A DNA stretch of 64,000 bases from Blautia sp. (GCA_029257775.1 JARIAQ010000014.1:1-64000); one strand, 5' to 3'. Shown: positions 39,523 to 49,139, numbered from the stretch's first letter. Notes: generated by a model not told the origin, from the letters alone. A program made the numbers and translations.

Positions 39523-40204
39523 GATTTTAATTGTAGAAGATGAGGAAGCAATTGCAGATTTAGAAAAAGATTATCTGGAATTAAGCGGATTTGAGGTGGA
39601 AATTGAAAATAGAGGTGATGTGGGATTAAAAAGAGCATTAGAGGAAGATTATGATTTGTTTATTTTAGATTTAATGCTTCCGGAAGTAGATGGATTTGAG
39701 ATATGTAGGGAAATTCGAAATCAGAAAAACACACCGATTATTATGGTTTCAGCTAAAAAAGATGATATTGATAAAATCAGAGGTCTTGGACTAGGGGCAG
39801 ATGATTACATGACAAAGCCTTTTAGTCCTAGTGAACTGGTAGCCAGAGTTAAGGCGCATCTTGCCCGATATGAACGTTTGATAGGAACCGGAATTCAAGA
39901 AAATGATATTATTGAAATACGTGGATTGAAAATTGATAAAACAGCAAGACGTGTATGGGTAAATGGAGAAGAAAAAAATTTCACTACGAAAGAATTTGAT
40001 CTTCTTACCTTTTTGGCTCAAAATCCTAATAGAGTGTTTACGAAAGACGAACTGTTTAAGGAAATTTGGGCTATGGAGTCTATTGGAGATATTGCAACTG
40101 TTACTGTGCATATTAAAAAGATTCGCGAAAAAATTGAATTTAATACAGCAAAACCGCAATATATTGAGACAATATGGGGAGTAGGATATCGGTTCAAAGT
40201 GTGA
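39515..40204 (+). CDS. OmpR/PhoB family response regulator
   Basis: KILIVEDEEAIADLEKDYL, LFILDLMLPEVDGFE, winged helix C-terminus GVGYRF. Confidence 0.96.
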   Translation: MSKILIVEDEEAIADLEKDYLELSGFEVEIENRGDVGLKRALEEDYDLFILDLMLPEVDGFEICREIRNQKNTPIIMVSAKKDDIDKIRGLGLGADDYMTKPFSPSELVARVKAHLARYERLIGTGIQENDIIEIRGLKIDKTARRVWVNGEEKNFTTKEFDLLTFLAQNPNRVFTKDELFKEIWAMESIGDIATVTVHIKKIREKIEFNTAKPQYIETIWGVGYRFKV

Positions 40205-40214
40205 TAAAGTGGAA

Positions 40215-40250
40215 AAGTAAAGGGGACTGTTTGTGCAGTCCCCTTTACTT
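40215..40250. terminator. bidirectional terminator
   Basis: 15-bp perfect stem AAGTAAAGGGGACTG-tttgtg-CAGTCCCCTTTACTT between convergent genes. Confidence 0.85.
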
Positions 40251-41032
40251 CATTGTGCTAAAATATGTGTTTTCTTGTTGATTGGATTTTTAATTTTTAA
40301 ATGTTCTGTATTGTTTGAAGATATTACATACGAGGTATTTGCACCATTCAAAATACTGATAGAAACATGAACAGGTATATCATTTTCATCGTATACAATT
40401 TTAAATATGTCAAATACAGGGTCGCCAGGTGAACAATGGAGATAAGAAGCCTCTTCCTTTTTTGCCTTGCGAACTTTAATTACCTTTTCTGAATTTATCA
40501 TTTTGATATGATAAATATTTCTTAAAATTTGATAGATAGAAAAATTTCCGGTCAGATACTGTTTAATATCAGGATAACGGGAAACTGGAAGATAGCAGGT
40601 GTCTATAAAAATCACTGTATTATCATATCCCATAACACGTTTGATTTTGAGAACATCAGAAGTATCGGAAAGGTTAAGATATCCAGCAAACTCTTCAGAA
40701 TGTTTTTCTGTTTCTAAAGAAAGCAGTTGCGAGAATGTAGACTGATTTCTTTTTTCCATTGCCTCGTGGAAACCTCCGATTTCATTTAGTTTGATACATA
40801 AGGAGGATTCCAGTACGAAAGTACCTTTTCCCTGTTTTTTTATTAAAATCTTTTTATCACACAGCTCTTTCACAGCTCTTCTGACAGTAATGCGGCTTAC
40901 ATTGTATATAGATTCTAATTCTGTTTCGGTAGGTAGTTTGTCGCCGGCTTTATAGGTACCGTTTTTAATATTGGCTATAATGGCATCTATAAGCTGCTCA
41001 TATAAGGGTTTTATTGTATTTTGTTCTAACAT
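40250..41032 (-). CDS. GntR/UTRA regulator (FrlR-like by context)
   Basis: GTYKAGDKLPTETELESIYNVSRITVRRAVKELCDKKILIKKQGKGTFV; UTRA C-terminus. Confidence 0.9.
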   Translation of the reverse strand: MLEQNTIKPLYEQLIDAIIANIKNGTYKAGDKLPTETELESIYNVSRITVRRAVKELCDKKILIKKQGKGTFVLESSLCIKLNEIGGFHEAMEKRNQSTFSQLLSLETEKHSEEFAGYLNLSDTSDVLKIKRVMGYDNTVIFIDTCYLPVSRYPDIKQYLTGNFSIYQILRNIYHIKMINSEKVIKVRKAKKEEASYLHCSPGDPVFDIFKIVYDENDIPVHVSISILNGANTSYVISSNNTEHLKIKNPINKKTHILAQ

Positions 41033-41057
41033 ATTTAAGTTTAATCTCCAGTTAATC

Positions 41058-41864
41058 TTATATTTTAATCATTTTAGGGATTCGATTTTGATAATGTGTA
41101 ATATAAGAAAAACCTGCCTGTTTCAGATATTTCAGTGCAATATCAAAATCTTGTTGTAAGTCAGATGCACAATGAGCATCTGAACCTAATGTCACAATTT
41201 CACCATGAAGCTGGGAGTAGAGTTTTAATATATCCAAGGATGGCATACAACCAATTTTATAACGGATTCCGGATGTGTTTATTTCTATACCAATTCCATG
41301 AGAAATTGCTTCCTTTAAAACCTTCTGTAAATAATCGTTTTCACAGGGGACGTTTAGAGAAATGCCCTGTTTGGCTGCGTATCGTTTAAATAAATCAAGA
41401 TGTCCTAGGCAGTCGCATAAATTGTTTTTGATAATCTCCAGAAGAGAGGAAAAGTAATTATTATATAGCAACTCTATGTTAGTCATTTTATAATTATATC
41501 TTGATAAATCCATGTTGTCAATTTTATGGCAGGAGCCAATTACATAGTCAAAAGGATATTTCTTTAAAAATTTTTTTGCCATTTCCAATTGAAGATGAGG
41601 TTGTCCAAATTCAATGCCAAACCCTACATGCACAGATGTAGGGTTTGATTGTTTTAGAAGGCAATATTGAGTATAATAGTTATCTAGATATTTTTCATGG
41701 AATGATGGACTGTTATAAGAATCGGAAAAAAATTCAAAATGTTCGGTCAGCATTAGTTCTGAAATACCGTTTTTTTGGGCGGTATTCAGAATGTTGCTGT
41801 AGCTTTCTTGGGAATCTGGGGAAATAGAGGAGTGAACATGATAATCTGGAATAGTTCTTATCAT
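41058..41864 (-). CDS. PHP-domain phosphoesterase (HisJ-type histidinol-phosphatase-like)
   Basis: DYHVHSSIS, LTEHFEFF, VIGSCHK, LGHLDLFKRY, LGSDAH; ATG overlaps TGA of upstream kinase gene. Confidence 0.88.
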   Translation of the reverse strand: MIRTIPDYHVHSSISPDSQESYSNILNTAQKNGISELMLTEHFEFFSDSYNSPSFHEKYLDNYYTQYCLLKQSNPTSVHVGFGIEFGQPHLQLEMAKKFLKKYPFDYVIGSCHKIDNMDLSRYNYKMTNIELLYNNYFSSLLEIIKNNLCDCLGHLDLFKRYAAKQGISLNVPCENDYLQKVLKEAISHGIGIEINTSGIRYKIGCMPSLDILKLYSQLHGEIVTLGSDAHCASDLQQDFDIALKYLKQAGFSYITHYQNRIPKMIKI

Positions 41865-42679
41865 TCTGTCATGGGGTGGGGGTATCCGAACCCACCGTGG
41901 ATTCTGCATGTAGTAGCTGCTTTAGCAGCTGCAAATGACAGAGCCTCTTCCATATTTTTGGTATCAACATAGTTAGTAAGGAAACCGGCAATAAAGCTGT
42001 CTCCTGCTCCCATGGTGTCGATAACCTCTGTTTTTAAGATCCCCTGAGTATAGAAAGTTTTCCCATCGTAGAATATAGAACCCTTTGCACCCCTTGTGAC
42101 ACCACAAATTTTTGCACCCTTGTCTGCAGCAAGTTTTAAGAGGTTTTTGCATCCTTCTTCATCTAAATTTGAACCAGAGAAGAATGCATAAGTGATATAA
42201 GGACAAACTCTTTCCAGATATTTACTATCATGTTTATCTGAGAAGTCGAAACTGATATCACATACTTGTGCGAGAGTAGGAAGTTCATATTCCATATTAG
42301 AGTAACAACTTGTGTGACAAATATCGAATTCTTTTATAATGTCCAGATCTTCTGACACCAAGTGAATGCTGAAAAGATGTTGGCAACTATCTCTTTTCCC
42401 TGCAACGAATACACGGTCTCCATCCCTTAAAAGGACTTTGGGTTGTGCGGAGTGTGCATAGACTTTTCTGGAGCGAGAAGTATCGATTCCCTCGTTTGCT
42501 AGGCACTCTTGTATCCAGTGTGCATTTTCGTCATTTCCAAAAATGCCTATATATGCAGTTTTTTCAGCACCGTCTCTTTGGGAGTTTACGACTACATTTA
42601 CAGCGTTTCCTCCTGGATAGTATACGTTGTCATCTACATAGCAATCAGTTACATTATCTCCTACAGCAATTAATTTCAT
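41861..42679 (-). CDS. frlD: PfkB-family sugar kinase, fructoselysine 6-kinase-like
   Basis: GDNVTDCYVD..YPGGNAVNVVV; DTMGAGDSFIAGFL; RIHGGFGYPHP; operon context. Confidence 0.8.
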   Translation of the reverse strand: MKLIAVGDNVTDCYVDDNVYYPGGNAVNVVVNSQRDGAEKTAYIGIFGNDENAHWIQECLANEGIDTSRSRKVYAHSAQPKVLLRDGDRVFVAGKRDSCQHLFSIHLVSEDLDIIKEFDICHTSCYSNMEYELPTLAQVCDISFDFSDKHDSKYLERVCPYITYAFFSGSNLDEEGCKNLLKLAADKGAKICGVTRGAKGSIFYDGKTFYTQGILKTEVIDTMGAGDSFIAGFLTNYVDTKNMEEALSFAAAKAATTCRIHGGFGYPHPMTE

Positions 42680-42696
42680 GTTATTCCTCCTTTATA

Positions 42697-43539
42697 TTAG
42701 CCTTTTACACTGCCGGCAGTAATACCTCTGATAAAGCTTTTCTGCATAAAGATGAACAGAATGGCAATAGGGAGGCAGGCGATAACCATACCGGCCATAA
42801 CAACACCCCAGTTGGTCATCAGACCATCTGAGAATACCATAAGTCCCACGGGGATAGTCTGTTTCTGGGAAGAATCTATAAACATAGTCGCAAAAATAAA
42901 TTCATTCCAAGAATAATAAGCGGTCATGATGATTACTGTTGAAATAATAGGTTTTGACAGAGGCAAATAGATTTTCCTGTAAATTTGAAAGAAAGTCGAT
43001 CCATCAATAATAGCAGATTCCTCAAGTTCCTTTGGAATGCTAACGAAGAAGGAACGTATCAGCATTACAGAAACAGGGAGTCTGAATGCGATATAAGGAA
43101 GAATTAATGCAAAATAGGTATCTTTCAGTCCGAGGTTTTTTAAAAGCATATAAAGTGGTAATAAACAAACCTGTGGGGAGAGAAGAAGCCCCCCCATAAT
43201 TAGCAGAAAACATAAATTTGCAAAACGACTTTTTATTTGGCAGATACCGAAAGCCGCAAAAGTAGAAATCAATACAACGCCAATGATGGTTCCGATGCTG
43301 ACAATTAGGGAATTAATAAAATAATTGGAAATCCCCTTTTCCCAAGCAATCTTATAGTTTTCAAAAAGCCAATCTTTTGGAAGTCCCCATACATTTTTAA
43401 AAATACCATTATAGTCCTTAAAGGAGGACATGATAATCCAGAACATGGGGTAAATAATTATAATAGCAAGAATTACCAGAATGATAAACCATATATATTC
43501 GCCAATGCTCCATCTTTGAAGTTTTGATTTTTTCTTCAC
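42697..43539 (-). CDS. carbohydrate ABC transporter permease
   Basis: MalG-type permease; EELEESAIIDGSTFFQIYRKIYLPLSKP. Confidence 0.93.
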   Translation of the reverse strand: MKKKSKLQRWSIGEYIWFIILVILAIIIIYPMFWIIMSSFKDYNGIFKNVWGLPKDWLFENYKIAWEKGISNYFINSLIVSIGTIIGVVLISTFAAFGICQIKSRFANLCFLLIMGGLLLSPQVCLLPLYMLLKNLGLKDTYFALILPYIAFRLPVSVMLIRSFFVSIPKELEESAIIDGSTFFQIYRKIYLPLSKPIISTVIIMTAYYSWNEFIFATMFIDSSQKQTIPVGLMVFSDGLMTNWGVVMAGMVIACLPIAILFIFMQKSFIRGITAGSVKG

Positions 43540-43542
43540 GTA

Positions 43543-44421
43543 TTATTCCTCCTTTCCTCCGATAGTGAAGAACTGAATGCTGGAAAGAACTGCAGTTACA
43601 ATGAAAATCAGTATGGCAATGGCAGATGCGTAACCCATATCATTTTTGACAACACCTGTTTGATACATATGTAAAGCGAGTGTCATGGTCGAAGTACCGG
43701 GACCGCCGCCGGTCAGGATATAAGGTTCATTAAATACTGTGAAAGCACCAACAACAGTAATAACCATAGTAACAAAGAACATCTGTTTCACCTGTGGAAT
43801 AGTAATATTAAAGAACTGACGAATTTTTCCGGCTCCGTCCATTTCGGCAGCTTCGTATAAGTCTCTTGGAATTTTTTGTATGGCAACAATGAATAGCATG
43901 GTGACATAACCGGTGCTTTGCCATTGAGATACGGCAATTACAGCAAACATGGCAATTTTGCTTCTTCCAAGCCAGATATTGGTTAAATTATCCAGACCAA
44001 TAAGTTCCAGAAAGCTGTTTAAAAGTCCCATTTGAGGATTATAGATAAACTCAAATAACAGACATACAACAGTCATGGAAAGCAGAGTAGGGATAAAAAA
44101 AGTGGTTCTGAAAAAAGGTGAAAATTTCTGGAGCAGCTTATCTTCTAGAACAGCAGCCAGAACCAACCCAAATCCCACTTGGATGATAACTGAAATTAAA
44201 GCATATAATATATTATTTTTCAGACATGTAAGAATAATTTTGTCTGAAAAGAGTTTGCTAAAGTTAGAAAGTCCTACAAACTCTTTTGTCGTGGCAGACA
44301 GAGTAAAGGACTGTGTACTATAAACTATGTTCATAATAAGTGGATAGTATACAAAAATGCCCAATATCAGAAGGCATGGAAGAATATAAAGAAAGGCCTG
44401 TTTATTTTTCTTTCCTGCCAT
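43543..44421 (-). CDS. carbohydrate ABC transporter permease
   Basis: MalF-type permease; LYEAAEMDGAGKIRQFFNITIPQ. Confidence 0.93.
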   Translation of the reverse strand: MAGKKNKQAFLYILPCLLILGIFVYYPLIMNIVYSTQSFTLSATTKEFVGLSNFSKLFSDKIILTCLKNNILYALISVIIQVGFGLVLAAVLEDKLLQKFSPFFRTTFFIPTLLSMTVVCLLFEFIYNPQMGLLNSFLELIGLDNLTNIWLGRSKIAMFAVIAVSQWQSTGYVTMLFIVAIQKIPRDLYEAAEMDGAGKIRQFFNITIPQVKQMFFVTMVITVVGAFTVFNEPYILTGGGPGTSTMTLALHMYQTGVVKNDMGYASAIAILIFIVTAVLSSIQFFTIGGKEE

Positions 44422-44495
44422 AATGATCCTCCTTTTTGTAGTATAGTTGTATGTGAAGTGGTAGAATCAATTGTGAATATTCTGCCACTAAAAAG

Positions 44496-44538
44496 GAACA
44501 GACGGCCATGAAAGACCGTCTGCAAAAGTTCCTGTTAT
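44496..44538 (-). terminator. intra-operon hairpin/partial terminator between SBP and permease genes
   Basis: On minus strand AGGAAC..CAGACGG-tctttcatgg-CCGTCTG-TTCCTTTTTAG. Confidence 0.6.
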
Positions 44539-44553
44539 ATGGGACGACCTGAG

Positions 44554-45867
44554 TTATTTGGATTTTCTTTTGATTTCGGTAGCAGCAGCCTGTACATCCT
44601 TTATAACTTTTTCTGGAGTCATATCGTTAGTAGCGATTGCGGAAGCGCCTTGTCCAAATACAGTGTAGATACCTGCGTCACAGGCATTATCAAACCATGG
44701 AGCCATCTGACTGGCCGATTCAATAGTTTCTAATGCTTCAATTTGTGCAGGAAGAGCATTCTCTTTTGTAAGTGCACCGTTTACGCTAGTCAAATCTCCG
44801 CCTATTGTTGAGAGCTGTACAGCTCCGCCTTCAGAACTTACTAACCATTTTAGGAATTTAATACATTCTTCAGGATGTTTTGATTTATTAGAAACCATGA
44901 AACCTTCAGGTGCGCCTGTAAGAGCATTTGGATCCCCTTTTCCGTCTTCAAATGCAGGAAAGTTAAAGAAACCATAGTCAAAAGTGACAGTATCTTTCAT
45001 TAGAGGTATTTCAGCAAACTGAAGATACATAATGGGAGATTCTTCGGTAGCAAAGTAAGTATTTCTTGCAGCTTCATGGTCGATAGCAGTACAAGTTTCG
45101 CCCATGTATTTAGTAAGCTGTTTCCATTTGTTTAACACTTCGATATATGCGGAATCAGTAAATTCACCTGTAGCAGGATCATAATCTTTTGCAAGAACTT
45201 CTGGATCAACCATACGTTGATTCATAGTTCCTAAATAGTGAAGAATTGTCCAGTTATCTTTTAAACCTTCTACAATGGGAGTTTCATATCCGGCTGCTTT
45301 GAGTTTGTCGAGGACATCAATAAATTCGTTCCAAGTTTTCGGAATCTCAATATTATTTTCTTTAAAGATGCGTTTGTTGTAGAAGAAAGCTTTTCCATCC
45401 TGAGACCATGGAACAGCCATTATTTTTCCATCAAAGATAAAAGGACCTTTGGCGACATTAGCAATGGTGTCGGCCCATGTAGCATCTTCTTCGAATACAG
45501 AGGTTAGATCCATGACGTTTCCAGAATCAATCATTTCTTGAGCGAAGCTTCCAGACCAAGAAGAAAAGATATCAGGTACTTCATCTGTAGAAACAATCAT
45601 ACGAATTTTTTCTTTGTATTGGTCGTTTAAGATACAGTCCATGTTGATTTTAATATTAGGATTTTCTTTTTCATATTTTGCAATTAGGTCTTTAAACATA
45701 GAGTTTTTTGGATCGTTAGGCCAGCGATGGAAGAAATTGATTTCAATAGTGTCTCCATCTTTTTTTGATTCCGTAGACTCTTTGTTTGAACTGTCACCAC
45801 CACAGGCTATCATGGAAAGTACAGAAATTGTAGCCAGTGACAGAGCTATTATTTTCTTGAATTTCAT
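44554..45867 (-). CDS. extracellular sugar-type solute-binding lipoprotein
   Basis: Lipoprotein signal IALSLATISVLSMIACGG; SBP family 1 pattern. Confidence 0.93.
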   Translation of the reverse strand: MKFKKIIALSLATISVLSMIACGGDSSNKESTESKKDGDTIEINFFHRWPNDPKNSMFKDLIAKYEKENPNIKINMDCILNDQYKEKIRMIVSTDEVPDIFSSWSGSFAQEMIDSGNVMDLTSVFEEDATWADTIANVAKGPFIFDGKIMAVPWSQDGKAFFYNKRIFKENNIEIPKTWNEFIDVLDKLKAAGYETPIVEGLKDNWTILHYLGTMNQRMVDPEVLAKDYDPATGEFTDSAYIEVLNKWKQLTKYMGETCTAIDHEAARNTYFATEESPIMYLQFAEIPLMKDTVTFDYGFFNFPAFEDGKGDPNALTGAPEGFMVSNKSKHPEECIKFLKWLVSSEGGAVQLSTIGGDLTSVNGALTKENALPAQIEALETIESASQMAPWFDNACDAGIYTVFGQGASAIATNDMTPEKVIKDVQAAATEIKRKSK

Positions 45868-45894
45868 TTGGTATCCTTCTTTCTTGAAACAATA

Positions 45895-46869
45895 TTAATA
45901 TTCCATCTTCCACATGTATCTGCGGACACCTAAATCATGTCCGCGTTCATAAGAAATAGCATCGGCCATAGAACGTAATACAGTACCTGCAAGAAGTGGA
46001 GCATAGTATTCACGAACAGATTCATCAATTCCACACCAGTCAAATTCTTCTACATCGATTAAAGCAATACGGTCAGAATATTTTTTACAGAAATTATAAG
46101 CTCTTTCATCCAAATAGCGGGTAGAGCCTGTTCCTTTTACGATGATGAAAGGTACATCAAAATCTGTGATTTCAAAAGGACCATGAAAATATTCGCCAGA
46201 ATGTATACAGCTTGCGTTAATCCACTGCATTTCCATCATAAGGCAGATTGCGTAGGAGTAACATTCGCCGTAGCAAGCGCCACTTCCCATAGTGTAGAGA
46301 AGATTTTCTCTCTTATAGCTTTTGCCCCATTCTGTTGCAAAGTCAGCATACTGAACTTTTACTTTTTCTGTTGCTTCCTGTAAATGGTCTAAAGCTTCAA
46401 GACCTTTTATATATTTTTCATCAGGTTTTACAGTATTTAAGATCTTGAAAATCAGGGAATAAAGCACTGCTTTATTTAAATCAGAGGTATCACATTCTTT
46501 GCCCCAATCATAGAAAATTGGATATTCAGCTGCTTTCCATAATGGAGAGTCTTCTAAATGAGAAAGAGCGATGGTAACAGCACCTTTTTCTCTTGCTACT
46601 TCAGTTGCTTTTACGGTTTCAGGTGTATTACCAGAGTGTGAACAGGTAATAACAACAGAATTCTCGTTTAAAGCTTGTGGTTTCATATGTACAAATTCAT
46701 TTGAAGTGTAGATGCTTGCTGGGATTTCAATTTCACGGTCAAATATAAACTGAGCAGGCATCATAAAAGCTTGGGAACCGCCGCATGCTACAAAGTAAAA
46801 ATGATTAACCTTTTTGTTTGCTACGGCCTGAACAGCTACATTAATTTGGGCAATAATTTCTTTATTCAT
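45895..46869 (-). CDS. frlB: SIS-domain phosphosugar isomerase/deglycase, FrlB-like
   Basis: FYFVACGGSQAFMMPAQFI, VVITCSHSGNTPETVKA, IHSGEYFHGPFEI; C-terminal RRYMWKMEY; frl-like synteny. Confidence 0.78.
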   Translation of the reverse strand: MNKEIIAQINVAVQAVANKKVNHFYFVACGGSQAFMMPAQFIFDREIEIPASIYTSNEFVHMKPQALNENSVVITCSHSGNTPETVKATEVAREKGAVTIALSHLEDSPLWKAAEYPIFYDWGKECDTSDLNKAVLYSLIFKILNTVKPDEKYIKGLEALDHLQEATEKVKVQYADFATEWGKSYKRENLLYTMGSGACYGECYSYAICLMMEMQWINASCIHSGEYFHGPFEITDFDVPFIIVKGTGSTRYLDERAYNFCKKYSDRIALIDVEEFDWCGIDESVREYYAPLLAGTVLRSMADAISYERGHDLGVRRYMWKMEY

Positions 46870-46907
46870 AACTTAAAAACCTCCTAATTGTTTAAAATAA
46901 ATGATAT

Positions 46908-46924
46908 CGTTATATAACGTTATA
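46908..46924. promoter_or_regulatory. overlapping palindromes upstream of frlB-like gene, candidate GntR operator
   Basis: CGTTATATAACG (46908-46919) and TATAACGTTATA (46913-46924); TTGACA on minus strand at 46955-46950. Confidence 0.55.
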
Positions 46925-47018
46925 TTATGTAATTTATATATACAATAATATTGCACAAATGTCAATAGAAAGAATGAAAAAAGTTGTAGAAAATACAAAT
47001 AATGGATTAAAGGTACGA

Positions 47019-47047
47019 TTGACAAGAAGTCAATGTATTACTATACT
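47019..47047 (+). promoter_or_regulatory. promoter of decarboxylase operon
   Basis: TTGACA-N17-TATACT. Confidence 0.75.
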
Positions 47048-47093
47048 TTTGAATATGCGTTGTTAAAATCAGAAATGATATGGAGAATAATAT

Positions 47094-48536
47094 ATGAATT
47101 ACCTTGATATGGTGTTGCACCAATACAGTTGTACTGATTTTTATCCTTTTCATATGCCGGGTCATAAACGTCAGGTAGATACGAAATATTTGGATAATCC
47201 TTATGCCATAGATATTACGGAAATTACAGATTTTGATAATTTGCATCATGCAGAGGGAATTATAAAGGAAAATCAAGAGATGGCGGCAGAATTGTATCAT
47301 GCCGACCAGTCATGGTTTTTAATTAATGGCAGTACAGCAGGAATTTTGGCTTCTGTATCTGCTTGCACCTCTAGAGGAGGCAAACTTCTTATGGCGAGGA
47401 ATTGTCATAAAGCAGTATATCATGCTGCTTATTTGCGTGGATTAGAAATAGAGTATGTTTATCCGTCTTATGATCCAGTGTGTGGATTAAACGGTAGAAT
47501 CTCTCCAGATGATGTAGAAAAAGCATTACGGGAAAGACCAGATATGGAAGTTGTTGTGATCACTTCTCCCAGCTATGATGGTGTGGTGTCAGATATAAGA
47601 CGGATTGCAGAAATTGTTCATTCCCGCAAAATCCCGTTGATTGTAGATGAGGCTCATGGTGCTCATTTTGCTTTTTGCAAGCATTTTCCTACATCTGCCT
47701 TAGAACTGGGAGCAGATATAGTGATTCATAGTTTGCATAAGACATTGCCAGCTATGACACAGACAGCGCTTTTACACAAAAAGGGGAATCGTGTATCAGA
47801 TGAAAAGATAGAGGAGTTTCTTGGAATTTATGAAACTAGTAGTCCTTCTTATATTTTAATGGGGGGGATTTCCTATTGCCTTCGTTTTTTAAAGGAAGAG
47901 GGAAAAGAGAAGTTTGAAAACTTTTGGGAAAATTTAAGATTAACAAGACAGAAATTAAAGAATATGAAGATTCTTTACTTAGTTGGAGAGGAATTGATAG
48001 AGCAGAATGAGATTTTTGATTTGGATTGTTCTAAAATAGTAATTTCCACTGCAAATGCAACAATTAATGGTCCTCAGCTTCATGAGATTTTAAGAACAAA
48101 ATATCATCTTGAAATGGAGATGGAGGCAGAACAGTATGTATTGGCGCTAACTAGTGTTATGGACAGTCGGGAGGGATTCGATAGACTGGTAAAAGCGCTT
48201 TTGGAAATTGATGAAAGTCTACAGGAGGGGAAACAGAGCGTACAGAATTACAAATTTATAGATAGTAGTGCTGTAGCAAAAAATCAACAGAAGTGTGATA
48301 TTTGGGAAGCGACAGAAGGAGAGTGGGAAAACGTTTCTCTAAAGGAAAGTAAGGGTAGAGTGTCGGCGGAATATGCTTATTTATATCCGCCGGGGATTCC
48401 ACTTTTAGTACCAGGTGAAGAAATTTCAGAAGATTTTTTAGCAAGGGCAGAAAGTTTGCAAGCTCAAGGAATGTATCTTCAAGGGCTGCATGATTACAGT
48501 CAGGAGAAAATACGTGTTTTAAAAAAATTTTCATAA
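47094..48536 (+). CDS. Orn/Lys/Arg decarboxylase family PLP enzyme
   Basis: PFHMPGHKRQ, LIVDEAHGAHFAF, IHSLHKTLPAMTQTA (PLP Lys). Confidence 0.93.
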   Translation: MNYLDMVLHQYSCTDFYPFHMPGHKRQVDTKYLDNPYAIDITEITDFDNLHHAEGIIKENQEMAAELYHADQSWFLINGSTAGILASVSACTSRGGKLLMARNCHKAVYHAAYLRGLEIEYVYPSYDPVCGLNGRISPDDVEKALRERPDMEVVVITSPSYDGVVSDIRRIAEIVHSRKIPLIVDEAHGAHFAFCKHFPTSALELGADIVIHSLHKTLPAMTQTALLHKKGNRVSDEKIEEFLGIYETSSPSYILMGGISYCLRFLKEEGKEKFENFWENLRLTRQKLKNMKILYLVGEELIEQNEIFDLDCSKIVISTANATINGPQLHEILRTKYHLEMEMEAEQYVLALTSVMDSREGFDRLVKALLEIDESLQEGKQSVQNYKFIDSSAVAKNQQKCDIWEATEGEWENVSLKESKGRVSAEYAYLYPPGIPLLVPGEEISEDFLARAESLQAQGMYLQGLHDYSQEKIRVLKKFS

Positions 48537-48551
48537 TGGAGATAGAATAAG

Positions 48552-49139
48552 ATGGGAAAAATTTTTTATATTATGGGAAAAAGTTCATCAGGAAAAGATA
48601 CAATTTATAATCGTTTGCAAGCGGATGAAAAACTGCAGCTTTTGAATTTGATTTTGTATACGACCAGACCCATGAGAGAAGGGGAAATAGAGGGAAGAGA
48701 GTATCATTTTGTTCAGAGAGAAGAATTTGAGAGTCTAAAACAAGAGGGAAAGGTAATAGAATCAAGGACATATGAAACAGTATATGGACCATGGACATAT
48801 TTTACGGTGGCTGATGGACAGATGACAGATACAGAAAAAAGTTATTTGGGAATTGGAACCTTGGAGTCATATATACAACTGAAAAATTACTATGGAGAGG
48901 AAAAAATTTGTCCTGTTTACATAGAAGTGGAAGATGGGGAGCGTTTAAAAAGAGCTATTGCCAGAGAAGAACAGCAGACATCGCCGAAATATGAAGAAAT
49001 GTGCCGGAGGTTTTTAGCAGATGCACAGGATTTTTCAGAAGAAAAGTTACAACAAGCAGGCATTACAAAAAGATTTTATAATACAGAATTAGAAAATTGT
49101 ATAAAAGAAATTAAAAACTATATACAAAAGTTGCAGTAG
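48552..49139 (+). CDS. guanylate kinase-like P-loop nucleotide kinase
   Basis: GKSSSGKDTIYN; YTTRPMREGEIEGREYHFV. Confidence 0.82.
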   Translation: MGKIFYIMGKSSSGKDTIYNRLQADEKLQLLNLILYTTRPMREGEIEGREYHFVQREEFESLKQEGKVIESRTYETVYGPWTYFTVADGQMTDTEKSYLGIGTLESYIQLKNYYGEEKICPVYIEVEDGERLKRAIAREEQQTSPKYEEMCRRFLADAQDFSEEKLQQAGITKRFYNTELENCIKEIKNYIQKLQ

